Source: Trissonchulus latispiculum
Lineage: Eukaryota; Nematoda; Enoplea; Enoplida; Ironidae
Length of the DNA: 64,000 bases
Reading direction: 5' to 3'
NCBI GenBank assembly: GCA_030248195.1
Contig: JASAND010006966.1
Coordinates: 1 to 64,000, forward strand
The position numbers were made by a program, and so were the translations under genes. The notes below the pieces were generated by a model. That model had not been told where the DNA came from. It saw nothing but the letters and a program-made list of their open reading frames with translations, and made no database searches. Every line of letters begins with the position of its first letter. Within the stretch, counting starts at the first letter, position 1. Positions 24,101 to 35,419 of the stretch are shown in pieces.

Positions 24101-27100
24101 GTTAACCATATCTCAGCAAGCAGAAGCTGATGTGAGTTAGTTGCCATCTACCCACTGACAGGATAAGTCTATTTTGGGAGGGAATGGGCTTTTGGTCGGG
24201 AAGAGATTAATCTCATACCACACGAATGCTAGGTACTACGTCCTTTTCGTTGACAATTTTTCGGAGCTCTGCTCGTTGTGGCGCATAACTGCTCACTGTA
24301 ATGAACTCTTGTTGAGTCTATTCAATGCTTGCAACGAAATATTTATTTGATTTTCTTTACAGACAGCTTCTCACAATGTCAGAGCTCTAAAGCTCATTTT
24401 GCTCAAATATTCTACAATCCTGCCAAATAAGGATCTGTACATTGTTGGGCAATCTTACTGCGGAGTCTACATTCCAACTCTTGCCCTCAAAGTTTTGGAC
24501 AGATCCAAGGCCAAGCAATTCCCAGTTACCCTGCGAGTAAGGCAGTGTCTATTACTTACTTCATGAAATTCTGTGTTTTCTTTTACGTGGGATGTTGGCA
24601 GGAAAACAAAAATGTGCTAAAGCTTTGACTGGACATTTTTGGTTATGCATACATTAACACGGGGTCCGACTTTATAGGGGGTGTACCCCGAGTTTGACGA
24701 AGGTCTACCCTTAAAATATTCCTAAACTTTACGGGGGTCTACCACGATATTAGCAAAAAGTCCGAATTTTTACAGTTTTTGCCAAAAATTAGCGATTTAA
24801 ACAGTTTATGACCATTTTTAAGAATTGTTTTAAAAAATCACTGAAATTAGCTTTTAGCCTTTTGCGACTTTCGGTAAAAATCGCTGAGGGGTCTTTTTTG
24901 CCTTCAGGCCGACAGGATTGCCCTTATCCTCTTCCCTCCGAGGGAGTCTTTTTGTTTTTCGTTAGTTTGGGGATCTGCAACCCCACCCCACCCCCATTTT
25001 CCACACATTACCCTATGCTGGACATGATCCTCCGTTTGTAGCAAGTAAGGAACCACTCGGATACGGAGGTTTATAAAAAACGAAATGAAAAAATGAAAAA
25101 CATTTATATATGCTTGTAAAGATAATCTTAAAATACATTCATCGAATCTGTCCGATCACATTACAGATGAAAAATTCAAATTGTCACAAATTGTCTAGAT
25201 TTCCAGATTTTACTTCGGTTATCCAGGCAGTTGACTATTTTAGGGTATAGCAATTGGTAATGGTATCCTGAGCGACCAAACAAACGTTAACTCCATCGCT
25301 AAATATATGTATTATCATGGATTAATTGGATATGAGTAAGACTCTTACGTGTGAACAACAATCGTATTCCAATTTTCTGGCCCATGTCAAGATAAAGGTC
25401 ACTCTTTACTGGGTTTTGATCCACTATTTGTTTCTACTGAAGCTTCTACATTTATGAGGGTTTACGTGTTCTGTTCTCAACATAACTTAACTGTGCTTTG
25501 ACCACGTATCCAGATTTGATTTTTTTGGGGGAGCTGTCATTTAAGTTTCTTCTACATATATCACATTTCTCCTTTTTCCAACAGTTCAGTGCTTGGGCAC
25601 CTTCTTGAGGTGGGACGCGTGTATCAAGCAGGTCTTGAACTTGAACCCATCCCACTCCACCATTATAGACGTCCCTTTAACTCCGACTGCCAACCCTTTA
25701 CCGGGCAGCCATGGAGGTTCCTTCTTTCTTTTTTTAAATTCTTGCGTAAAACTGAGTCCCCAACCTTTATGGTGGGATCGCAAACTTTCCGAGCCCAATC
25801 AGCGTACATTTTATAGGACTGTTTAGACTGGGAATCCTTGTAGAGGACACTGTGACTTGGTCGTATCTGCGTCGGAGGGAGGTCCAAAATCATATCTCTT
25901 GGGTTGCGCCCAAAGAGCAAAGCATAAGGTGACTCCCCAGTTGAGCTGTAAGGGGTGTTGCGGTAGGAAAAGAGCCAATCCTGCAGTGAATGGCTCCAAC
26001 GAACTCCCTCGACGGCGGAACCCTTAATAACTTTATTAAGAAATCGATTTACTCTTTCCACTTCTCCGTTAGCCTGAGGCCAGTAGGGGGTCACTTTTCT
26101 GTGTCTGATTCCAAAACTGTGCAGGAAGCCTGCAAATTCCGCTGACGTGAAGTTTGGAGCGTTGTCAGTGACAACTTGTTGTGGGATCCCGAACCTGGCA
26201 AAGATGCTATATAAACGTTCAGCAAGTATCTTATACGAGGTACTGTTCAGTATTTCTATTTCTGGGTAGCGAGGGTAGTAATCCACCACAACGAGCAAGG
26301 ACTCTCCTGAAGGGACTGGGCCATATATGTCTATTCCAAGGACCAACCAAGGACCTGCCGGCAATTCTGTAGGGCAGACTGGTGTTGGCCTGTACCCGCC
26401 GCTTGTTTCTGCCGACTGGCAGGCCAGACAGCGCTGAATGTAAGCTTCGGCTTCTCCGGCCATACCTGGCCACCAGGCCCTGTCTCGTAACCGCCTTTTG
26501 GTCTTGACTATACCTTGATGGCCTGTGTGCGCCATACCGAGTACACTAGGGCGCAAGGACTTCGGAATGATCAGCTGGTTACCTTTGTACAGTAGCCCGT
26601 TCTGCTCCCACAAATAGTGCCGGACAGTATAGTACTGCCTGACTCCTTTATCAACATTCCTATTGCCTGTATGAATGGAATCCCGCACTTTGTCGTAGTC
26701 ACGGTCGCTTGACGCAGCCTTCTTTACCATGTCTATTGTGAGCGCTTTCGGTAAGACTGGAGTGATGTTATAAACCACCTGTAGTATCACCGAGTCGGGC
26801 TCGTCATTCGTCATTTAAGTTTCTTCTATGTACATATATCACAGGGGCTCTTGGGGTTCTTAACTTTTCTGAAAGATTTGATCCGTAACTTATGTCATAT
26901 TAGGGACAACGCATATTTTAACGCATATTCTGTGGGTTCTAGGGCTTCAGGATTGTTTACATACATGTACACAAATTTTTGTCAGTATTTCAGAGGAACG
27001 CCAGGAAGACACCCAACAAGTAAACCTCAACTATGTTCTGGAAATTTATAGTCATTAAAACTACTCGTATTTATTTGTTGGTGGTCGGGTAAATTCGTTA

Positions 27101-30100
27101 TTAAAACAAGGGAACTCCGGTACCGCCTCCTCAAATAATACTTTAACTGGAGGTAATTATAGACGGTTAAATATGCTGACATTTTTTAACATGTTATACC
27201 TCACTTCGTAGTTGATACAATTGAAAGAAAAAGAAATTCACAAACTCCTTTTTTCAATCATTGTTTCTTGGGAAGGGGTTCTACTTTCATCTTGACATGG
27301 GCCAATCTTTCTCAGTTTTGTGCTCGGAAACAAATAAGTCTGCTGTTCAAACTTTGTTTTAAAGTTTACACTCATTACACACCGAACGTGAATTATCTTA
27401 GGATCAGCAATTGCTCAGCATATATATACCGAATGAGAGATAATTCCACAAATATGTTGAGTGCAAAAAACGCAGCCGGCTTACTGCTTTGTCGTAATTA
27501 AATACAAAGTGTTAGCCTTTCTTATATAAGTAGTAATTTTAGCTTTTAATAGCAGCTAATAGTTTAATGAAATTAAGTGGAACAATTTTTATTAATTTTT
27601 GATTGTTGGTTTATGCGGAAATTTTATGTTTTCAGATATTGGCAAAATTTGACCAACGTTTGTTGTGGATCATTGCAAAGAAAGGACTCCTGTAATTACT
27701 TTTCTTCTCTGAAGTATGGTGGAAATTTGGCTTACAAATCGGATGGAACAAAATGTGGAGATATGGTACTAAAATCGTTACACTTAAACGTGATATACTA
27801 TACTTTCTGGCAAAGTACATAATACTGCTGCTATATTCTATCAAATGCTGGATGTAGTGATGTTTCAGTCGCTGAAACTGAAACTGAAACTAGGTTTCAG
27901 TCTCTACATGTTTCAGTTTCAGTCACTGAAACTGAAACTGAAACTGAAACTATTTTGGAAAACGGACTGAAACTGAAACTAAAACTGAAACCATTTAGAC
28001 TAGCCGACTGAAACTGAAACTGAAACTGAAATTATTTTTGGTATCCGACTGAAACTGAAACTGAAACTGAAACTACCCTAATTCTAGAACTGAAACTGAA
28101 ACTGAAACTGAAACTAGAAAAGTCTGAAACAGTTTCAGTCCCAGCGTAAAATCTGAAGTTTTTCCTTGTAGCTGGAGCTGAAACCGGTTTCAGTTCATGC
28201 TGGAACTGAAACTCCATTTCAGTCTCTGCGTGCGCAAGACCCTTTCAGTCTCTGCGTACAATTAAGTTCTCTGTAAAATGCAATTGCAGATTTCCCATAA
28301 TAGTTTTCCTTGCGAAAGAATTGTAGGAATGTGTTACGTTTTAGCTTCTCGTATTATTATAGAAGTATTACTTTTCAAATCATTTATTGTCAGGATAAAG
28401 TTAAACTAGGAAGTTATGTTAAAGCGTAATTGCTTTATATAGTTTTTAAAGCACAAGTGGTTGATGTGGCCCTCAGAAGCTAAGCATCGATTTGCAGCAA
28501 TGAACTTTATGGCTTTAACAGCTTTACATTTTGGAGAGATGCTTTACTTAAGCGAATAGCCAAGATGGTTTAGGTACTTAGTTAATGAGATACAGCCAAT
28601 ACAGCAAGCAACTATTAAAACTTAATTCAGAACGAATCTTAATTTTTTGTCTTCACAAAGAAAATGCTTGGATTGCAAGTACAATATATTAGATAAAACT
28701 GTTTTACTCAGAACAAACATAGAAGCTGAGATTTAAAATAAAATTGCAGCTTCAACAGTTTTAAATGCCAAATATGAAAACTGAAATTTATCTTTTTGGG
28801 CGATGACTTCAACTGAAAAAGCCGGACTAAAACTGAAACTAATTCTAAAACGTGGACTGAAACTGAAACTGAAACTGTTTGGCGTCACCGACTGAAACTG
28901 AAACTGAAACTATTTTGCGTCACCGACTGAAACTGAAACTGAAACTGAAATTAATTTCGACCGGCGACTGAAACTGAAACTAAAACTGAAATTATTTTGG
29001 GATGACGACTGAAACTGAAACTGAAACTGAAATTATTTTTGGCATCTGACTGAAACTGAAACTGAAACTGAAATTAACTCAGGTTGTCGACTGAAACTGA
29101 AACTGAAACTGAAACTAAAATGGGCTACTGAAACAACACTAGCTGGATGGTTGTCTCAGGTGACTCTGCCAACATTTCGAAGTCCAAATAATTTGCAAGG
29201 CAGCAGCAGAGATCGAGATATGAACATAGTCAGCTGTGTCCACGCACATCAAGAAAAGAGGAAGGTTATCAAAATCCAATATTGTTCATACAGGTAGCTT
29301 ATCCCGAAAGGGTGACAAAAGATGGCAGCGTCAGCTGAGACAATCACCAATATCTGGCATGACCTGCAGTTTGCACGGCTGACCACACATAAATGAACGC
29401 CCATACCCAAGTGTACAGACTCACTCGCTCTGTATTTAGGGGTTGATGCTCGAAAACACAACAAATGGGTTATCAAATTTAAAATATTCAGGACCCAACC
29501 ACAAATCTAAATTCTTTGACTTATTACCAGTACAGCTAAAGTTCGATTTGGTCAGCTGTTATTGTACTGAAAATGTCAGCAAATCATATTAACAGAGAAT
29601 GCACCGCTGCTGTCACAACACTAAAAGCGTACTATCGATAATCACAGATCACAAATCTATGAAGAGTTACCAAAATTACATGTTTGAGAGCTACACCTTA
29701 GCAGAATTTACTGACACCAGCCACCAATTATGCTACTAATTATTATTGTTATGCAGGTATTCCTACAACTAACAGTTGGCGTTTCAAAACCAAAATTTTC
29801 TTACCAATTTTTAGATGTACCATATTACAACTCAGTTAGTCTGGTTCAGTCCAAACAACGAATACAACATTTACTTGGATTGCTACAAACAATCTGATGA
29901 AATTCATCAAGTTCTTTCATCTAAGATTACACAAATTTTGCAGTCCAACTCCTCATACGAAATAATGCAGGTTTGACGGATCTTTTGCGCTTTCCCCCCC
30001 AGCCCTAACTTTTGATTTTTTGGACCAATAACTTTGAAATTTGGTGTGGGTGCATACTGGAAGCTGCTGAATTCAAAAATTCAAAAATTTTAAAATTTTT

Positions 30101-33100
30101 AAAATTTTTAAAAATTTTAAATTTTTGTTTGGTAAGGGAAGGGGAACCAAAAAATTTTTTGAAAAAAATTTTGCTGAAAACTTTCATACAGGGGTATTCT
30201 GGGGCGCTGAGCAAGAATCTAAAATCCGTTTTTCGATTCAGCTTTTCGTTAGCTCAGTACAAGCTAAAGTTGTAAGCTTAACATGTAAGCTTGTACTGAG
30301 CTAACGAAAAGCTGAATCGAAAAACGGATTTCAGATTCGTGCTCAGCGCTCCAGAATACCCCTGTATGAAAGTTTTCAGCAAAATTTGTTTCAAAAAAAT
30401 TTTTTTTCCCCTTGGTCCCCCCTTACCAAACAAAAATTTAAAATTTTTTAATAATTTTTAAAAATTTTAAAATTTTTGAATTTTTGAATTCAGCAGCCTC
30501 CAGTATGCACCCACACCAAATTTTAAAGTTATTGGTCCAAAAAATGAAAAGTTAGGGCTGGGGGGAAAAGCGCAAAAGATCCGGTTTGACCGCTGTCTGT
30601 GTTGAATGAGAGGATTTGCTTGCCAATTTATATCATACTTTTATGTGTTTGTAAATTGAAACTACCGTGATATCTCTTTTATGTATTGGGAGGCATTTTT
30701 CTATGCAGTTTGGCACTGACACCAACGTGTAGCGTATCCGTTAGAACCGATTACAAACGAATTATTTGACTTTTATTAAATAAGCATAAACTATTGTGTC
30801 ACTTTCAATATTTTGTTTAATATCGTACTAAAATCTGTATGATATCTTTATTTCAGTTGTTACTAAATTATGTAAGCACAGGACCCTTTCAAGGATTTGG
30901 ATGTTGGAATCTTCGTGCTTCCTTCAATTATCTAAACCGGGCCGATGTAGTCGAAGCAGTTAAGGCTAAGTCGCCACAGAAATGGACAAATTGCAAGTAA
31001 ACAGGAGTGTGTGGCACCAACGTTCCTACTTTCAAAATTCAGTCACATTCGTATGTTTACAGTACTCGGAACGAGCAACATTATAAATTAGAATTTAAAC
31101 TGTGAATACTAACGTACTCAATGATATGCCGGGCATGAGCTACATTAGTTATATATATAGTTATATATAGTAAATATAGTGTTTGGTCGTCGGCGTTGTG
31201 TTTTGCGATTTCGGTGCACTGGGTTTGTTTTACTTTTAGCCAAGAAATTAGCGAAAAGTTGTACACGAGACAGTATTTCGATTTGGCGCCACAGTTTTCA
31301 TCCATTCTAAAGGAAAGCGATGTCCGAGTATTGATTTTCAATGGCGATGCCGATATTGCTTGCAACTTTTTAGGCAATGAAGAATTCGTCAGAAATGTAG
31401 CAACACAGAATAAGCTGCGAGTGAGTTTTGCAGGACTGTTTGAAGAGCTTATAACTTTCTGGGAGTCCATTCCTCTAAGTTTCAGTGTTATTCGCTTTGG
31501 CTTTTGGTTGGTTTCTTGCGATCCCAGTCCAACATTGTTCATGTTATTTAGTATTCAGCATGTTGCAAAATCGAAGTTACTTTTTATTTGTTTAAAAAAT
31601 AATATTTGTTATAATTTTGCTTTAACTATTTAGGCCAGCGAACGGGAACCATGGTTTCACAAATCTCAAGTTGCCGGCTACATGCAGCAGTTTGAGCAGT
31701 TGGCGGTAACAACAATCAAGGTAAACAGTTTTGACCAAAGTACCTATCATTTGAATGTTTGGATTCAAGAGAGCGCCAATTGATTAGAAGTGTGCGTTTC
31801 TGATTTTCTGGTTCATATAAGGAATTCGTTCGATACCTGCTTTGATCAGCGTTTAGCAATCGTCACCAAATATATTAACGAACGACTCTCTCAACGTGGT
31901 ACATTTAATAACTGAGACATCAGCGATGGAACCGGGTCACCGGGTCACCGGGTCAGTTCGGGTCACTTTTCGGACCGGGTCACCGGGTCACTTGGTCAAG
32001 AGCTTCGACCCGGTCTTGACTCGGTTTTCTGAATTTATCTCAAATTTTAGAAATTTTTGGCTTACCAAACTAAAATTTTCGGTTAAATTTTTGTTCCATG
32101 TACAATATTAATTTGCTTTTTTCTACATTTAAGTCTTGAGCACTTTCGCAGCTTGAGGTTATTTGAATCTGTCAGTCTCTGACAAAGTATTGTTTAGCTT
32201 TTTAGTTTTAACTTTATAAGTTCAATGATTATTACATAACTCTATTTAGTACAATATGGTTTGCAGTTTATTTTCGCAACCAAGGCAAACGTTGAAAGTA
32301 AATGAATAATTTAATTTAACTCACTACGTAATGAAAACCAAATTTTTAAAGTACTCCGTGTTTTATACAAGTATATACTCATATTAGACCCTGCAAAATT
32401 TCGCAGACGGATAAATTATTGGTTTTGTAACTAATTTCTGCATAAATTTAGAAACTACTACAGCTTTACTATTAAACGCATTTCAAGAAAAGCTAGAGAA
32501 AACATATGCATGTCATAGTTATTCTTTTCAAAGTGGTTATTGAACATGGACGCCAAAAATTTTTGTGTTCTTAGGTAAAATCGAAAATTTTTTGCAACTT
32601 TTGGAATTTTCTGGAAAACCGGGTCACCGGGTCACTGGGTCAAGCCAAAGTGACCCGGTTCCATCACTGTGAGACATATCCTAACATTGAGCTGCAATCG
32701 AGCAAAATCAGACCATTCTTGCATAAAATTATTCTATAAAATTCTATAAAATAAATAAAATAATATTCTATATACAGAATGAAACCAGATAGCTTTGAGA
32801 TCAGATCACATTACGATACAGCATTTTTGAATATTCATTATTGAAACTGTAGGTTGTTTCCATTCGACCCCCTCACAAACTGTTCAAATTTTTTGAAAAT
32901 TGACCAAATTAATTAAGATTAGTCTGGGCATCTTATCGGTAGCACACAGTTCAAATATCGTTGTTATCGTCACTTGAATTCCTTGTCCACCCTTGCTTAT
33001 CGAAAAAGGAATAGCCAAATTTTGCAAAATCATTAAATTTTCGACATTTAATGTCAGTGTGGTTTAAAACATAAACTTTGCTCGATGCTTCACGTAGCAA

Positions 33101-33368
33101 TCAGTATAGGGTCAAATGGGAAAGATCACAAATTTTTTGACAATCTTATAAAAGTGGTTTTACTTTTTAGGGCGCCGGCCATTTTTCGCCCACTGACAGA
33201 CCGGGGCCTGTGCTTCAGCTGGTATATAATTTCATCCACAATAACAGCAACTACAGCACTGCTACTGGTCTCATAGAGGACTATTCACCAATTATTGGAA
33301 GTAGTGTTAAACTAAGGATTACAACAGCCGTCTTTGTTATTAGTATTTTGATATCTTGTTTGTATTAA
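21196..33368 (+). CDS. Serine carboxypeptidase (peptidase family S10)
   Basis: Predicted lysosomal or secreted carboxypeptidase of the cathepsin A/CPY family, 533 aa. Eleven exons: 21196-21386, 21608-21770, 23950-24039, 24363-24536, 25244-25335, 27636-27765, 29815-29970, 30857-30996, 31240-31420, 31634-31720, 33171-33368; all GT/AG and in frame. A hydrophobic N-terminus (about residues 8-24) looks like a signal peptide. Landmarks are GGPGCSS (83-89), the nucleophile Ser179 in GQSYCG, the acid in NGDAD (413-417) and catalytic His472 in GAGHF; paired Cys surround them as in the family. Odd points: the Glu usually before the catalytic Ser is Gln178, and the usual SPAGVGFSYS is [10 protein letters not shown]. 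The C-terminus ends in about 15 hydrophobic residues, suggesting a membrane anchor or GPI signal. Introns hold at least five inserted elements. Confidence 0.92.
22000..22300. repeat. Degenerate GTGGATTACTG repeats
   Basis: In carboxypeptidase intron 2, TGGATTA(C/T)(T/G) recurs at least seven times at irregular 20-50-bp spacing. Related TAATCCATGAATACAAAACC occurs in reverse sense at about 23611 and 23812. Confidence 0.6.
22430..23490. repeat. Interstitial TTAGGC-like arrays
   Basis: Short runs of GGCTTA (TTAGGC permuted) with variants GGCTTC, GGCTGA and GGTTTG occur at about 22436-22475, 22571-22600, 22757-22813 and 23464-23490, alternating with a repeated CTTATACGCGTTAGGGTGACGG-like segment. 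TTAGGC is the known nematode telomere repeat. The runs are short and imperfect, so this is an interstitial tract, not a telomere. Confidence 0.75.
22815..23368. mobile_element. hAT-like MITE with poly-G/C end
   Basis: Element of 554 bp inserted in the TTAGGC-like tract. The 8-bp duplication GGCTTATA lies at 22807-22814 and 23369-23376. Ends are CATACCTGAACGGG and, reverse-complemented, CACAGGTGGACAAGGGG. Near the right end are long G and C runs, and CCCTTGTG(G/A) recurs inside. The inverted ends are short and imperfect, so the superfamily is less sure than the boundaries. Confidence 0.78.
24637..25017. mobile_element. Possible MITE with 8-bp duplication
   Basis: CTGGACAT occurs at 24629-24636 and 25018-25025 around an AT-rich block with GC-rich, C-run-containing ends like the elements at 22815 and 52935. 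The presumed ends (TTTTGGTTATG and CATAGGGTAATG) are not clearly inverted, so boundaries are tentative. Confidence 0.4.
25536..26845 (-). mobile_element. Ty3/gypsy retrotransposon fragment in carboxypeptidase intron 5
   Basis: The fragment is flanked by direct repeats of about 30 bp (GTCATTTAAGTTTCTTCTA... at about 25536-25566 and 26811-26844). On the minus strand the repeat starts TGTGATATATGT, so it may be the first part of an LTR joined to an internal deletion. It holds only the end of pol and lies antisense to the host gene. Confidence 0.7.
25643..26814 (-). pseudogene. Retroviral-type integrase, Ty3/gypsy pol fragment
   Basis: A 383-codon frame (26814-25663) shows the zinc-binding HHCC region (H96, H99, C129, C132) and the catalytic D162, D217, E253 with DD35E spacing, in contexts GIDIYGP, TDNAPNF and NGEVER. 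All three catalytic residues are present, yet the gag, protease, RT and RNase H parts are missing. A frame change near 25663-25740 separates it from the C-terminal piece that ends at about 25586. The Met at its start lies in the flanking repeat and is probably fortuitous. Fragment of a dead copy. Confidence 0.85.
27855..29141. mobile_element. hAT-like MITE, GAAACT-repeat family
   Basis: Element of 1,287 bp with ends TAGTGATGTTTCAGT and, reverse-complemented on the right, TAGTGTTGTTTCAGT. The perfect 8-bp duplication GCTGGATG is at 27847-27854 and 29142-29149. Long arrays of CTGAAA(CTGAAA) in blocks separated by short unique spacers fill 27862-28210 and 28805-29125; the middle is AT-rich. It lies in carboxypeptidase intron 6. 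Confidence 0.94.
29978..30582. mobile_element. Palindromic fold-back MITE, copy 2
   Basis: A 605-bp inverted repeat with GGATCTTTTGCGC ends, related to 6734-7353. The duplication GGTTTGAC is at 29970-29977 and 30583-30590. The left duplication straddles the end of carboxypeptidase exon 7: exon base 29970 is its first base and the splice donor GTTTGA is the rest. The element thus begins eight bases after the exon. Confidence 0.93.
31921..32669. mobile_element. hAT-like MITE, CCGGGTCA-repeat family, copy 2
   Basis: Inverted second copy of the 968-1739 element, 749 bp, with CAGCGATGGAACCGGGTCA ends. The perfect 8-bp duplication TGAGACAT is at 31913-31920 and 32670-32677. It lies in carboxypeptidase intron 10. 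The terminal CCGGGTCA arrays differ in copy number from copy 1, while the interior stays alignable. Confidence 0.93.
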
Positions 33369-33387
33369 AGTCAGCATTATGTACTAG

Positions 33388-33393
33388 AATAAA
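33388..33393 (+). terminator. Poly(A) signal of carboxypeptidase
   Basis: AATAAA 20 bp after the stop codon at 33366-33368; position and form fit a short nematode 3' UTR. Confidence 0.6.
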
Positions 33394-34570
33394 CACAATC
33401 AGTAAATGGAGCTGCGGAATTTTGTATACAAACGCAGAGATGGAAACTGGGTCAGTGTTTAATTTGTGAACTGGGTGTAATGTAACCCACTCAACCCAAA
33501 CGCAACTTTCACCTAGACTCTCAAGTCTGTTTGGTAGGTTTCGAGGAAATGGATTCGGTTACTACATCCGTTCTCATTTCATATCGGTTCAAAATTCGCC
33601 AAATTCTTATTTTGATCTGCAGTGTCCTGCCAAAACCAATGTACGGACTACTGAGTGACTATGTGCTGTTTGGCAAACTAAGCAGTGTACGAACTACAGA
33701 CTGTGTGCTTCAACAGCATATACGATATATGTAAAGAAAATGAAAAAAATTAGGAAGAACTTTTCGCCACCCTTTGAGATCGTTGTTACAAACTCGTTGT
33801 TAGTCATAATAACTAGAAAGGATCTCATCAGATTCTAACAAAATTGGTCTTGATTGGAAGAGCATATTTGAAACATGTGGGAAACTCATTCTGGGAAATT
33901 GTGACAGAACAATTAGCTGGTGATAACTTTTCAAACCAGATTGAGTATCGAAATGCTAGCGTTAAATCACCCGGTTTCATGGTCTGGGCAGTCGTCAAAA
34001 TAAAGTCCCGTCTGTAATTGTAACCTACTGAGAAACCGTCTGTATATGTAGAGCGACATCGGAGGATGTGGGAAATAGGAGTCCAGAAAACTTGAGTTTA
34101 TGTCTAATCCTCTAGCCAAAATTATAGACAACCCTGAGGTTGCTGACTGGGTTCGCAGCAGCAGAGGTTGACTTCAGTGCAAGTAGTCATAATAAACTCT
34201 AATACAGAGGCGCTAAAATTGTACGAGCTGTATTGGTAAATAGAGGAAAGTTTGATGTTCTTGGAAACAGATCCGCAGAAGAATTTGTCGAAAATACGAT
34301 TCAGGATTTACTTCTAAAAAATTAGGGTCACTTATCGCTTTCGGTTTCGAAAGGTTTATGAGTAGTCTAGTGTAATAGTCAAAATAGGTCTTGATCCAGA
34401 GATGCCAAAATTATAGGAACTATATTTTTTTATAGAGGAAGGTTCTAAGTTAAGGAAAATTGATTTTTAGAAGGATCTGTTGAAAACTTTCACCAAAAAC
34501 CAGGCCCTAAAGTGGACCCTCCTCTCTGCAGAAATTGTCTATAGTTTGGACCTGTAAAGTTTGTAACTTA
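33394..34570. other. Intergenic, nothing recognised
   Basis: AT-rich spacer; one 67-codon frame at 33531 has no family resemblance. Confidence 0.45.
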
Positions 34571-35416
34571 CACCCGATTGCACCAAATGTGTTTAAAATC
34601 TAATTAGCTAAATTAGATTTTAAACAGATCTTAAATATATTTAAGTGAACAGAGCATTGCACCAACTTAAATATATTTAAAATCTGTTTAAAATCTGATT
34701 ACCTATTGAAAGTTAATTAGATTTTAAACATGCCTCATACCATGTTTAAAATCTGTTTAACGTGAAAATCTAGCAATTTGCATGAATTTTCTGGGAGTTT
34801 TCACTGTATATATTTTTATCCCTTATTTTTTGAGCGATTAATTTAGTTTGTGTGTTTATGTACAAATAAAAAATCTAATAAATTCAAAATTTGGAGATTC
34901 ATTTTTTGTTCAAGTTTGCACAGAAACAATTTTTGGTTGATGTAATAGCTTACTAAATGAAATCCTGAAAAAAGGCTGCATTCATGATAGTCACTGATAT
35001 GTATGAACAGTAGGTTGCCACAATTTGCTACCATCAAATAAGCAAAATCGTAGCGTTGCTGACTGTCAAGCTAAGGCTAACCTTGGCTAACCTAACTAAA
35101 GAATGTAAAGAGAAAGAAATAAAGTTTTGAAACACGAATAATTAGATTTTAAACAGTTTCACACTGTCGTGACATTAGTATTTTATCATTGGACAGAGCA
35201 ACTACTTCAAAGCTGCCGCTCGGTGTCTGACAGGCTGTTTTAGTCACGTGACCCTTAATTAGATTTTAGTAAAACAGATTTTAAATACAAGTTAAAAAGA
35301 TTTTACGCAAAAACATTTTGGTGCAATGGAAAATGTGTTTAATGTTAAAATCTTTCCAGCTAATAAGATTTTAAGATAATTAGATTTTACGTAGAAACAT
35401 TTGGTGCAATCGGGCG
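34571..35416. mobile_element. TIR element with TTA flanks (Harbinger-like MITE)
   Basis: Ends CACCCGATTGCACCAAATG and, reverse-complemented, CGCCCGATTGCACCAAATG, flanked by TTA at 34568-34570 and 35417-35419. TTAAAATCTGTTTAAAATCT-like repeats fill the region behind both ends. A three-base TTA duplication fits PIF/Harbinger, but three bases is weak evidence. No transposase. Confidence 0.6.
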
Positions 35417-35419
35417 TTA

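Noticed and set aside
24629..25025. Firm MITE call from the CTGGACAT repeat
   Set aside because: An 8-bp match alone, without clear inverted ends, is not enough; kept only as low confidence.
27860..29130. CRISPR-like array of GAAACT blocks with spacers
   Set aside because: Units are 6 bp, spacers irregular, and the block is bounded by TIRs and an 8-bp duplication in a eukaryotic intron.
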